A stretch of DNA of 64,000 nucleotides from Chryseobacterium cucumeris (lineage in GTDB: Bacteria; Bacteroidota; Bacteroidia; Flavobacteriales; Weeksellaceae): assembly GCF_016775705.1 (NCBI RefSeq), contig NZ_CP068760.1, forward strand, positions 2,852,001 to 2,916,000. The letters run 5' to 3'. Every line of letters starts with the position of its first letter. Within the stretch, counting starts at the first letter, position 1. The translations under genes were made by a program, and so were the position numbers. This document shows positions 55,014 through 63,329 of the stretch, in pieces. The notes under the pieces were generated by a model that was not told the DNA's origin, searched no databases, and worked only from the letters and a program-made list of their open reading frames with translations.

Positions 55014-55096
55014 TGTCATTCTGACGAAGGAAGAATCTCGTTTTGTAGTCTTTCCTATGAGATTCTTCACTTCATTTCATTTCGTTCAGAATGACA
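55014..55096. repeat. REP/MITE-like nested inverted repeat (TGTCATTCTGA type)
   Basis: Outer arms TGTCATTCTGA (55014-55024) and TCAGAATGACA (55086-55096) are perfect complements. Inner arms GAAGAATCTC (55030-55039) and GAGATTCTTC (55059-55068) are also perfect. I recall near-identical elements scattered through Bacteroidota genomes. No coding frame is present, and 55097-55305 also holds no gene apart from the IS remnant's downstream side. Confidence 0.75.
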
Positions 55097-55269
55097 AACG
55101 TAGACTGTTAACTTTTGGCTCATTCAATAGGAGCGGCCTTACTCCTGAGCTCAGATGAAGGAAGCATGCTTAATTCTATAACGTTCATTATTCGGCTTTA
55201 GATTCTGTGTTAACTTCCAAATATTTTTTATACATTTATATTTATAAAAGCGACCTTGAGTTAGCTTGC

Positions 55270-55300
55270 GTAGGGTGAACGTCTTTGATTTTTACCCTAC
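55270..55300. repeat. Inverted repeat GTAGGGT/ACCCTAC beside the IS110 remnant
   Basis: Seven-base arms at 55270-55276 and 55294-55300 lie just beyond the truncated 3' end of the transposase frame. They could be a remnant of the element's right end or unrelated. Confidence 0.35.
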
Positions 55301-55305
55301 TTTCT

Positions 55306-55653
55306 TCAAAATCTATCTGAGCTTTTATCGGTAATGGTTTTGATATCCAGAGTCCTGATGAAATTACTGATCTTATTAGGCAGCACAATGACTGTTTTTT
55401 CTTCCTTTGCATAAAGAAAATGAGCAAATCTTTCATGATACACCCCCGTAGCCTCCATGACAAAAATAACCTCTATATTAAGTGTCTTTTTGCTGTACAC
55501 CCATTTAAGAAGTGATTCAAAGCCTTTTTCGCTGTTGCTAAAAACTTTATAATCTTTGATTTCTGTACTTAGATCTTCCATTAATTTGCCAAAACTTGCC
55601 ACCAGTTCATCTTTGGCTACATCTATTCCTACAACCTGTTTTAATGCACTCAT
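55306..55653 (-). pseudogene. Truncated IS110-family transposase
   Basis: The N-terminal part of an IS110-type DEDD transposase. VVGIDVAKDEL near the start carries the first catalytic Asp, FVMEATGVYHE carries the Glu, and the conserved IVLPNKISNFIRTLDIKTITDK follows. The frame then meets a stop after about 115 residues, where intact members run to roughly 300-350, so the C-terminal Tnp20 domain with its catalytic Ser is missing. No downstream continuation is recognised in other frames. The element should be immobile. The start at 55653 is preferred over one 24 bp upstream. Confidence 0.8.
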
Positions 55654-55759
55654 ATTTTTATCTTTAAATAAAAGCAAGTCTTCCTTCGTTTTGTCTCCTG
55701 ATTATTATCCAAGATATCTTTTTCGATCCTTTAAATTCTGTTCAAACTCTAAAAGGAAT

Positions 55760-55833
55760 AAAGAAGTGAGGACATTTCTAAAGCACAATATACTTCCTGA
55801 GTTATTTAGCCAAAACTGTTCTCTCACCCCTTT
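55760..55833 (-). ncRNA. Candidate relic of an IS110 bridge RNA
   Basis: IS110 elements carry a structured bridge RNA in the non-coding end next to the transposase. Here the gene-free stretch upstream of the truncated transposase folds, on its strand, into an 11-bp stem: AAAGGGGTGAG (55833-55823) with CTCACTTCTTT (55770-55760), including two G-U pairs, around a 52-nt internal region. The element boundaries are not visible, so the assignment is tentative. Confidence 0.3.
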
Positions 55834-55906
55834 TGCTTTGTATGTAAATTTATTCTTTTGCAAACATAGGAGCCAAAACTTAAAATAAACTTCAAGCTCT
55901 AAAAAC

Positions 55907-55936
55907 AAAAAAGCTGTTCAAACGAACAGCTTTTTC
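55907..55936 (-). terminator. Terminator of the CocE/NonD hydrolase gene
   Basis: AAAAAGCTGTTC pairs with GAACAGCTTTTT around a 4-base loop, with T-runs on both strands. Confidence 0.87.
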
Positions 55937-55939
55937 AAT

Positions 55940-57799
55940 TTATTTTAAAATTTCAGCTTCAATGGAGCTGTCATCATACACTTTGATGAATGCTTTGGTG
56001 TAATCTTCTTTGTTGGCAAAATTCGGGTTATCCATAAATTTCTGTGGATTGATGGCGAAAAGCGGGAACCATGTGCTGCTGATCTGAATCTGGATTTTGT
56101 GTCCCTTTTTGAACGTATGAACTACATCCTGAAGTCTGAAGTTAACAGCCGTCTTCTGGTTCGGAACCAAAGCTTCTCCCTTTTCTTTGGTATTTCTGAA
56201 TCTTGCAGGCATGATCTCACTTCTTACCATCTGGTGGTAGTTGCCATAGATAACGCCTTCTTTCTTTTCTGCAGGCTTAAAATCTTCAGGATAAACATCA
56301 ATCAGTTTTACTGCAAAATCGGCATCTGTAGACGTGGATGCAATATTCAGTTTAGCCACAATCTCTCCTGCAAATGTAATATCATCAGTCAATACATCGG
56401 TAGTGAATGTTAATACATCTGGTCTTCCTACAGCAAATCTCTGGTCTTCCGACATATAATTTTTTGGAGTGAAACCGTTAAAGTCTTTTAAATGATCTGA
56501 GCTTAGAACAGGATTGTTAGGATCACTATAATATTCAGAATAGCCTTGTCCGGATGATTTTTTCAGGGTTTTATCAGAAAGATAGAAATTCACTTTCTGA
56601 GCATTTTTCGGTGGGTAAGAAGCGAATTCCTTCCATGCTTTAGCACCGGTGTCATACATCAGTGCTTCAGGAAGTCCTGCATCTTCTTTGGTATTGCCTT
56701 TCAGATAATGATTGAAAAACCTTGTTTCAATATTTTTCTGATAGTATGTAGCAATGCTGTCACCAAAATACGTTTCACTGTGGAAATGTTTTCCCTGCTC
56801 CTGAGACCAGCCGCCATGGGAGAAAGGTCCCATAACGATAGTATTTTTTGCTTTAGGGCTTGTTTTTTCTATGGTTTTATAAATATTCAATGGTCCTGAA
56901 AGATCTTCTGCATCAAACCATCCTCCGACAGTCATTACAGCGTGATTAATATTCTTTAAGTGAGGAAGAAGACCTCTTTTCTGCCAGAATTCATCATAGT
57001 TGGTATGATTCATAATCTCTGTCATGAAGAAATTATTCTTGTAATATTTTTCATATCCATCTTTCAGAGTACCCATATCTCTGTAGAATTTCAAACCGTC
57101 TTCAGAAGTCTGTTTGATGAAAGAATCCATATACCAGGCCTGTTTCTCCGGCTGCGTTTTTTGAACCCCAAAAACAGGGAATGTTCTGAAATAGCCGAGC
57201 ATAAATCTTCCGTTGTGAAGAAAGTCGTCATTCCAGAAATCAGAAATAGGTGCCTGTGGTGAAGAAGCTACCAAAGCAGGATGCTGTGACAACGTTCCTA
57301 CAGCAGTATAGAATCCCGGGTATGATGTTCCGAATTGGCCTACTTTACCATTGTTATCTTTCACATTTTTCAAAAGCCATTCGATGGTGTCATAAGTATC
57401 AGTACTTTCATCAACATCTTTTTTGGTCTTGCGTTCCACCTGCGGAGTCATATTGGTAAAAGTGCCTTCACTCATATATCTTCCGCGTACGTCCTGATAC
57501 ACGAAAATATACTTGTCTTTCATAAGATACGTGTTGGGACCTACCTTTGTTTTATATTCACTTTCTCCGTACGGTGCGATACTGTAACAGGTTCTCTGCA
57601 TCAGGAACGGATATTTGTTCTTGTTCGATATATCTTTCGGGATATATACCGCAGTGAAAAGTTTTACGCCATCACGCATTGGAATATAAAATTCTTTCTT
57701 GGTGAAATTGTCTTTAACGAAAGTATCTTTCTGTTCCGTTTTCTGAGCTTTTCCAAGAATGAAAAAAAGAATACATAATACTGAAATATGGATTTTCAT
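55940..57799 (-). CDS. CocE/NonD-family hydrolase (X-Pro dipeptidyl-peptidase S15 type)
   Basis: An exported alpha/beta hydrolase of 619 aa with a signal peptide (HISVLCILFFILGKAQK). The nucleophile Ser159 lies in QFGTSYPGFY (GxSYxG), the acid in WFDAEDLSGP and the histidine in FSHGGWS. A C-terminal jelly-roll domain (about 400-615) is typical of the family, which includes cocaine esterase, glutaryl-7-ACA acylases and alpha-amino-acid ester hydrolases. The last is the closest guess for periplasmic Bacteroidota members. It is monocistronic. Confidence 0.87.
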   Translation of the reverse strand: MKIHISVLCILFFILGKAQKTEQKDTFVKDNFTKKEFYIPMRDGVKLFTAVYIPKDISNKNKYPFLMQRTCYSIAPYGESEYKTKVGPNTYLMKDKYIFVYQDVRGRYMSEGTFTNMTPQVERKTKKDVDESTDTYDTIEWLLKNVKDNNGKVGQFGTSYPGFYTAVGTLSQHPALVASSPQAPISDFWNDDFLHNGRFMLGYFRTFPVFGVQKTQPEKQAWYMDSFIKQTSEDGLKFYRDMGTLKDGYEKYYKNNFFMTEIMNHTNYDEFWQKRGLLPHLKNINHAVMTVGGWFDAEDLSGPLNIYKTIEKTSPKAKNTIVMGPFSHGGWSQEQGKHFHSETYFGDSIATYYQKNIETRFFNHYLKGNTKEDAGLPEALMYDTGAKAWKEFASYPPKNAQKVNFYLSDKTLKKSSGQGYSEYYSDPNNPVLSSDHLKDFNGFTPKNYMSEDQRFAVGRPDVLTFTTDVLTDDITFAGEIVAKLNIASTSTDADFAVKLIDVYPEDFKPAEKKEGVIYGNYHQMVRSEIMPARFRNTKEKGEALVPNQKTAVNFRLQDVVHTFKKGHKIQIQISSTWFPLFAINPQKFMDNPNFANKEDYTKAFIKVYDDSSIEAEILK

Positions 57800-57909
57800 A
57801 AAAAAAATTTGATGCTAATTTAAAAATAAAAACAGGTTTATTCGTAAATCTTGTTTAAAAGGTTGTTGTGATTACTACTAATCTGTGTAATATGATGATA
57901 TTTCTTGGA

Positions 57910-57961
57910 AACCACCCCGTCAAAAATTCTTTGAATTTTCGCCACCCCTCCGGAGGAGGGG
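57910..57961. repeat. Repeat-like intergenic element with two small inverted repeats
   Basis: The element contains AAAATTC/GAATTTT (57923-57939) and CCCCTCC/GGAGGGG (57945-57961), preceded by ACCACCCCGTC. The GC-rich block stands out from its AT-rich surroundings. I recall similar blocks elsewhere in this group, but could not check. Confidence 0.5.
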
Positions 57962-58008
57962 AATATTACGTATTCACTTGTAATGGAGCTCAGTATTATA
58001 TTTCAGGT

Positions 58009-58038
58009 TGTCTATAAAAATAGCCGGAAAGATCCGGC
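58009..58038 (-). terminator. Terminator of the outer-membrane barrel gene
   Basis: GCCGGA pairs with TCCGGC around a 4-base loop (58023-58038), followed on the minus strand by TATTTTTAT. Confidence 0.65.
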
Positions 58039-58075
58039 CATTATCAAAAATTATATATAAAGTATGGTGTGATTA

Positions 58076-60841
58076 TTACTTCTTTTTTCCTGCAAACTTA
58101 TTCAGTTTCATGCTGATGGAAAACATGATGTATCGTTTCAGGATGAGATCTTCACGATCTTCAAAATAAGAATCGGTGATCGTTCTTCTTACGCTTTGAT
58201 TTTGATTTAAAACATCATAGACCTTTACTTTTGCCGTAAACTGTTTTTTATAGAACGAATATCCAAGGCTGGTATTCCAGAAGTAGAAATCTTTTTTAAA
58301 GCCCGGAGCAATGTTGGAATTGGTATTGTATTCAAAATCGTTTCCAAATACGAAATTGCCTTTCAGCATATAATTGGTGAGTTCCAGTTTTAAGGATTGA
58401 TTGGCTGTATTTACATTCGTTATATTATAATTGGTATAATTTGAAAAACTGTATCCAAGTCTGTAAGAAGGTTTGATGGTCATTTTATCCTTGATTTCAT
58501 AGGTAAGATTAAGGCCTGGGTTTAGATTATAAGAATTGCTGGTGAAAGATTGTCCATCAATGAAACCGTTATTGTAAGCATAATTCATGGTGAGTCTTGG
58601 ATTGATAATAAGTTTATTATTCTTCCATTTCAATACTTTACTGAAACCTCCGCCGGCATTGATGCTTTTATTTCCGCTTACGTTGTCATAAGTAATAACC
58701 TGTTTCCCTGCATTATCATAGGTGGAAAAATTGATAATATCATTATTTCTGTACGTAAAGCCAATATTGAAATAGTAGCTGAGATCTTTTACTTTATTAT
58801 AATTGTTGAAATACAGATAAAGATTGTTGGTCCAGGTGTTTTTTAAGTTAGGGTTTCCCTGATAGGTAATCAGAGGATTGGATTCATCTTTATAAGGAGT
58901 CAGTTGTTCTGCGGTGGGAATGGTGAAGTTGGAATAGTTGTAAATGTTTAAGGTTTTTCCTTCACTCAGCTGGTAGTAAAGATTGACATTATATTGGGGG
59001 AGTACAAAATTTTTCTGCAGATCATATTGCTGTCCGTTATAGATAGAATTTACCTTCATATCTGAAATATCAAGATTCATGGAAGCCCAGAAATTCAGTT
59101 TCTTTTTATTAATCTGATATGTAAGCTCAGGAGAGATCTGATTGATTCTTTGCTTCATATTGTTGGATAAAAGCTGATTGTATTTAGTATAATCTCCGGT
59201 TGTATTATCAAAATCATTTACATTCCTCAAGTCTCTAGTAGATCGGGTTTCATATTTCAATTCAAAACTTACACTTGAAGAATCGGAAACAGGTTCTGTA
59301 TATCCGGCAGTAAAATTGAAACTGCTGTTCTGATTTTTATTTTTGGCTAACTGATCCCTGTTGTCTGTTGATATTCCATTGGATTGATAGAACGTGTTTT
59401 GAGATTGATTCAGATTATCCCTTCTGGATTCTGAAATGGAACTGTTCATATTGGCGGAAATTGAACGGCCTTTTTTTCTGAATTTTCTTGAAAAATAGAG
59501 ATATGGATTAAATGAATTGCTTTCCGAATCATTACTGGAATACGCATTACTTTCATTCAGAAGACTGCCATTCCTTAAAGAAGAGGATCTTGAGTTATTG
59601 AAACTGAAACTGCTGTTTTTTGTAAATCTCGGAGAAAGGTAGATACTTGTCATAGAATCCAGCTTGATTTTAGCTGAAGTATCAAAACTGTATTGTTTGG
59701 ATTCATTTTCTCCGTTACTTTCAGAATTGGTCTGAAGCGTGTAAGCAGGGAGAAGAGTAGACCTTGAGACTTTGGATTTTGTTTCCGTATTGGAATCGGA
59801 ATGCATTAGGCTGAAGGAATCCAGATCGGCATCTTTTCCCAGTTTGTCACTGTAGTTTAAGCCAATGGTCGTAGACCTTTGAATTCCTTTCGTACCACCT
59901 CCCTGGTTAAAGTAAGTTACATTTCCTACCGTTGAGACAGATCCTCCCTGCATCATCCAGGCATTCCGGCCATTACCCATGCTGTCAAAAACCTCATCTC
60001 TGGAAAATCCCTGGGAATTGATATTATTGGAAGAAGCCAATAGACTTATTTTCGTATCCCCTTTAAAATAACTGGCCAATCCGCTTGCTTCATACCGTTT
60101 GTCTGATCCATAACCGACGGTAAGTCTTGTCAGTAAACCTTTATTTTTCTTTTCATCAATATTAAAATTGATGGTCGTATTCTGAGATTTGGCTGCTTTT
60201 CCGCTCAGTTCCTCCTCCTTTGTTTTGGTGGTGGTAAATTGGATATTCTTGATGATATCTGCCGGTAAGTTCTGAAGAGCGATTTTACCATCTTTATCAA
60301 AGAAAGGTTTTCCGTTGATCATAATTTGATCCACCTCTTTTCCATTCACAGTAATCTTTCCTTCATTGCTGATTTCTACACCGGGAATCTGCTTCAGAAG
60401 CTCTTCAATTTTACTGTCAGGCCGTACTTTGATAGCGGCTGCATTAAATTCAATCGTATCTTTTTTAATTTTTACCGGAGAAACCGTAATTTTTACCTCA
60501 TCAATCGTATTCACAATGCCTTGTTTCTCGAGCTGAATATCCCCCAGTGATAATGACTGGTTTATTTTTTCAAATTTTTTCGAATAGGAAGATAATTTAT
60601 CAGCGTCTACTTTAAGAATGGAAGGTTCTTTCATATCATCAATCTTCAGCGAGAATTTCCCTTCCCTATTGGTTGCCGTATAATTGATAATGGATGAATC
60701 TTTTTGTTTCAAAAGATAGACGGTGGCATTTTCTATCGCTTTCTTTTCGGAATCGGATATTTTTCCGTCAATGTGTAACTTTTGGGCGTGCAGAATAATG
60801 ACAGTGAACATCAAAGTCAATAGCAACAGAGTTTTCTTCAT
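58076..60841 (-). CDS. Outer-membrane beta-barrel protein with CarboxypepD_reg and plug domains
   Basis: A TonB-receptor-like protein of about 921 aa. The signal peptide ends IILHAQ. A carboxypeptidase-regulatory-like beta-sandwich (about 22-100) contains GKISDSEKKAIENATVYLLKQ. A plug-like domain (about 120-210) contains IEELLKQIPGVEISNEGKITVNGK and INGKPFFDKDG. The rest is a long OMP_b-brl_3-type barrel rich in Asn and Ser. No TonB box or SusD partner is seen. The start at 60841 is preferred because the longer frame runs into an upstream terminator. Confidence 0.85.
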   Translation of the reverse strand: MKKTLLLLTLMFTVIILHAQKLHIDGKISDSEKKAIENATVYLLKQKDSSIINYTATNREGKFSLKIDDMKEPSILKVDADKLSSYSKKFEKINQSLSLGDIQLEKQGIVNTIDEVKITVSPVKIKKDTIEFNAAAIKVRPDSKIEELLKQIPGVEISNEGKITVNGKEVDQIMINGKPFFDKDGKIALQNLPADIIKNIQFTTTKTKEEELSGKAAKSQNTTINFNIDEKKNKGLLTRLTVGYGSDKRYEASGLASYFKGDTKISLLASSNNINSQGFSRDEVFDSMGNGRNAWMMQGGSVSTVGNVTYFNQGGGTKGIQRSTTIGLNYSDKLGKDADLDSFSLMHSDSNTETKSKVSRSTLLPAYTLQTNSESNGENESKQYSFDTSAKIKLDSMTSIYLSPRFTKNSSFSFNNSRSSSLRNGSLLNESNAYSSNDSESNSFNPYLYFSRKFRKKGRSISANMNSSISESRRDNLNQSQNTFYQSNGISTDNRDQLAKNKNQNSSFNFTAGYTEPVSDSSSVSFELKYETRSTRDLRNVNDFDNTTGDYTKYNQLLSNNMKQRINQISPELTYQINKKKLNFWASMNLDISDMKVNSIYNGQQYDLQKNFVLPQYNVNLYYQLSEGKTLNIYNYSNFTIPTAEQLTPYKDESNPLITYQGNPNLKNTWTNNLYLYFNNYNKVKDLSYYFNIGFTYRNNDIINFSTYDNAGKQVITYDNVSGNKSINAGGGFSKVLKWKNNKLIINPRLTMNYAYNNGFIDGQSFTSNSYNLNPGLNLTYEIKDKMTIKPSYRLGYSFSNYTNYNITNVNTANQSLKLELTNYMLKGNFVFGNDFEYNTNSNIAPGFKKDFYFWNTSLGYSFYKKQFTAKVKVYDVLNQNQSVRRTITDSYFEDREDLILKRYIMFSISMKLNKFAGKKK

Positions 60842-60859
60842 TAGTTTTTTTTTCAGAGC

Positions 60860-60896
60860 CGTAAAAATATAAAAACATCCCAAAGTTGGGATGTTT
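60860..60896 (-). terminator. Terminator of the BON gene pair
   Basis: On the minus strand AAACATCCCAA pairs with TTGGGATGTTT (60896-60873), followed by TTTTTATATTTTT. Confidence 0.87.
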
Positions 60897-60937
60897 CTAG
60901 GCTTTTTTTGTGAAAATTTATTATTTTTTAATAAAAA

Positions 60938-61357
60938 TTATGCTCTTAAATATCTTGAGTAAGCATATCCTTCCTGGCCGTCTGCATTTTTCACTTTCCA
61001 CCAGTCATCAGAAGTCTGCTCAATAAGCGTTACAGAAGAACCTTTTGCAGCTTTACCTACAACGGCGGCTTCAGTAGAAGGTTCCTGTCTGATATTAAGG
61101 TTAGATTCTTCAGTAGCCACTGTTAAAGAAGCTCCTGCAGCAAGACCTGCAACCTGTACATCAATATTGATATCTGAAGCAGAATAAGTAGAATCAATAG
61201 CTCCTAAAGCATTCCATACAGCATCTTTAGCCGCAGTATTGGAAGCATTTCCGGAAACATAAAGAATTCCGTCCTGCTCCTGAACCTGAAGATTGGAAAT
61301 CCCTGCAGACTGTGCCGCTGAAACTACACTTGAATATTTATCTTGTAATTCGCTCAT
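60938..61357 (-). CDS. BON-domain and SH3-domain protein
   Basis: A 139-aa protein with a BON-like alpha/beta module (about 1-72: GISNLQVQEQDGILYVSGNAS, AKDAVWNALGAI) and a C-terminal bacterial SH3 domain (about 78-139: SNLNIRQEPSTEAAVVGKAAKG, WWKVKNADGQEGYAYSRYL). It has no signal peptide, unlike its neighbour. The domain order resembles LysM/BON proteins of the YgaU type with SH3b in place of LysM. It begins 6 bp after the upstream BON gene stop, so they are one operon. Confidence 0.8.
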   Translation of the reverse strand: MSELQDKYSSVVSAAQSAGISNLQVQEQDGILYVSGNASNTAAKDAVWNALGAIDSTYSASDINIDVQVAGLAAGASLTVATEESNLNIRQEPSTEAAVVGKAAKGSSVTLIEQTSDDWWKVKNADGQEGYAYSRYLRA

Positions 61358-61363
61358 CTTTAA

Positions 61364-61852
61364 TTATTTTACGATTAGGTTGTTGTTATACTTTCCGATT
61401 TTCAAAGCATCTACAGATTCTTTGATTTTTCTGGCCTGTAGAGCAGAAACATTTCCTGTAAGCGTAAGCTGTCCGTTTATAACTTCTACTTTTACAGAAG
61501 GGAAATCCTTCACTGCATCCTGAACTTTTTTCTGAACAGCAGGATCTACAGCAGATGCCGTTTCAACTGGTGCTGCAGGTGCAGGAGCTACTACGGTAGA
61601 CATATCCATTACGTCTTTTACTCCGCTGATGGCTTTTAATTTAGCAATCATTGCGTCTTTAGACTGTTGATCTGCGAAAGTACCACTTAAGTGAGCTACA
61701 CCTTCTTTTACTTCAACAGAAGCATTGGGATTAGAAGTTACTATAGTTGTAGCCTGAGTCTGAAGGTCGGCATCAGAAACTTTCTTTTTACAAGAAATAG
61801 CACCGAAAGATACAGCTACAGCTAATGCAGCCATTGCAATAGTTTTTTTCAT
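61364..61852 (-). CDS. BON-domain lipoprotein
   Basis: A 162-aa periplasmic-side lipoprotein with a lipobox in FGAISC. Two BON modules are visible: one at about 28-80 (ASVEVKEGVAHLSGTF, MIAKLKAISGVKDV) and one at about 105-160 (VKVEVINGQLTLTGNVSA). They are separated by a Pro/Ala-rich linker. BON domains bind phospholipid membranes and act in envelope stability (OsmY-like). On the minus strand a TACATTTG -7 box lies at 61890-61883, with TTG 16 bp upstream. Confidence 0.82.
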   Translation of the reverse strand: MKKTIAMAALAVAVSFGAISCKKKVSDADLQTQATTIVTSNPNASVEVKEGVAHLSGTFADQQSKDAMIAKLKAISGVKDVMDMSTVVAPAPAAPVETASAVDPAVQKKVQDAVKDFPSVKVEVINGQLTLTGNVSALQARKIKESVDALKIGKYNNNLIVK

Positions 61853-62045
61853 ATTGTATATTTATTAATGTTGTTATACACTCAAATGTAATAATAAAAT
61901 TTGTACCAAAAGAATAAAAAGTCAATAAATGTTTCTTAATTTTTTTACAATATTTTCTAAACCAGGGTTTTAATTTTCAGGGATTAAAAACTTAATGCAA
62001 AATTCAACGCTATAGAAGAAAATCGTCTGCCAATTGAAAAACCAT

Positions 62046-62053
62046 TATATTTG
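62046..62053 (+). promoter_or_regulatory. -7 box of the symporter gene
   Basis: TATATTTG matches TAnnTTTG, 19 bp before the ATG. No TTG lies at the -33 position. Confidence 0.5.
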
Positions 62054-62072
62054 CGCAAATTGAACTATATAT

Positions 62073-63323
62073 ATGAAAGGACAGAATAAACTTTTTATAG
62101 CAATTATCATTGCCCTTCTTCTGGGAGTAGGAATCGGAGGTATTGTACACGTGAGCTATCCGGATAGTGCAGAACCCTTTTCTAAAAACATAAAACTGTT
62201 GGGAACGGTTTTTATCAGATTGGTACAGATGATTATTGCTCCATTGGTTTTTACGACATTAGTAGTAGGGATTGCCAAAATGAGTGATATCAAAATGATT
62301 GGAAGAGTAGGTACAAAAGCCATGCTTTGGTTTATTTCAGCTTCTCTGATTTCCCTTTTTATCGGGTTGATCCTTGTTAACTGGCTGGAGCCAGGACATG
62401 TTACCAAATTACCAATTCAGGATGTCGCTTCTGCTGACGAACTTCTTAAAAACAGCAAAAGTTTTTCCATGGAAGATTTCGTAAAACACATGATTCCTAA
62501 AAGTTTATTTGAAGCCTTCGCTACCAACGAAGTACTGCAGATTGTTGTATTTGCGGTAATGTTTGGAGTTGCTTTGGCTAATCTGGGAGAAGAATATGCT
62601 AAACCAGTTGTGAAACTATTTGATATTATTGCGCATGCTATTCTTAAAATGGTAGGCTATATCATGTGGTTTGCTCCTCTTGGAGTACTGGGAGCTATTG
62701 CAGCCGTAGTGGCCATCAATGGTTTTGAAATTTTTAAAGTATATGCTATTTATTTAAGAGACTTCTTCTTTGCTATAGGAGTTCTTTGGCTGGTCCTTTT
62801 ACTGGTAGGATATTTCATCCTAGGAAACCGTCTTTTTGACCTTTTAAAAAGAATTAAAGAACCATTACTGATTGCTTTCTCTACTACAAGTTCAGAAGCA
62901 GTATTCCCGAAATTGGTGGAAGAACTGGAGAAATTTGGGTGTAACAGTAGAGTAGTATCTTTTATTTTACCTTTAGGATATTCATTCAACCTGGACGGAA
63001 GTATGATGTACATGACATTTGCTTCAATCTTCATTGCACAGATCTACGGAATCGAAATGACCCTTGGACAGCAGATCACTATGCTTTTGGTACTAATGCT
63101 TACGTCAAAAGGGATTGCAGGAGTTCCAAGAGCTTCTCTGGTAATTATTGTGGCAACATGTTCAATGTTTGGTATCCCGCCGGAAGGTATTGCTTTGATT
63201 TTACCAATTGACCATTTCTGTGATATGGGTAGAAGTATGACGAACGTACTTGGAAATACACTGGCAACCACAGCAGTTTCAAAATGGGAAGGACAGTTAA
63301 CTGAACCATTAGACAAAATTTAA
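62073..63323 (+). CDS. Dicarboxylate/amino acid:cation symporter (DAACS family)
   Basis: A GltP/DctA-type transporter of 416 aa with eight hydrophobic helices and two re-entrant loops. Family motifs are AFSTTSSEAVFPKLVEELEKFG (HP1 serine-rich loop), LPLGYSFNLDGSMMYMTFASIF (TM7 NMDGT-like), SKGIAGVPRAS (HP2) and PIDHFCDMGRSMTNVLGN (TM8, with Asp and Arg that set substrate choice). The Arg in GRSMTN favours acidic amino acids or dicarboxylates. It is followed 6 bp later by the dioxygenase gene. Confidence 0.9.
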   Translation: MKGQNKLFIAIIIALLLGVGIGGIVHVSYPDSAEPFSKNIKLLGTVFIRLVQMIIAPLVFTTLVVGIAKMSDIKMIGRVGTKAMLWFISASLISLFIGLILVNWLEPGHVTKLPIQDVASADELLKNSKSFSMEDFVKHMIPKSLFEAFATNEVLQIVVFAVMFGVALANLGEEYAKPVVKLFDIIAHAILKMVGYIMWFAPLGVLGAIAAVVAINGFEIFKVYAIYLRDFFFAIGVLWLVLLLVGYFILGNRLFDLLKRIKEPLLIAFSTTSSEAVFPKLVEELEKFGCNSRVVSFILPLGYSFNLDGSMMYMTFASIFIAQIYGIEMTLGQQITMLLVLMLTSKGIAGVPRASLVIIVATCSMFGIPPEGIALILPIDHFCDMGRSMTNVLGNTLATTAVSKWEGQLTEPLDKI

Positions 63324-63329
63324 ATATCA

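Noticed and set aside
55242-55463. Second transposase frame completing the IS110 protein by frameshift
   Set aside because: Its residues do not resemble the C-terminal Tnp20 domain and it is far too short.
58076-60841. SusC-type polysaccharide utilisation receptor
   Set aside because: No SusD partner, glycosidase genes or sensor lie nearby; the barrel fits the OMP_b-brl_3 group.
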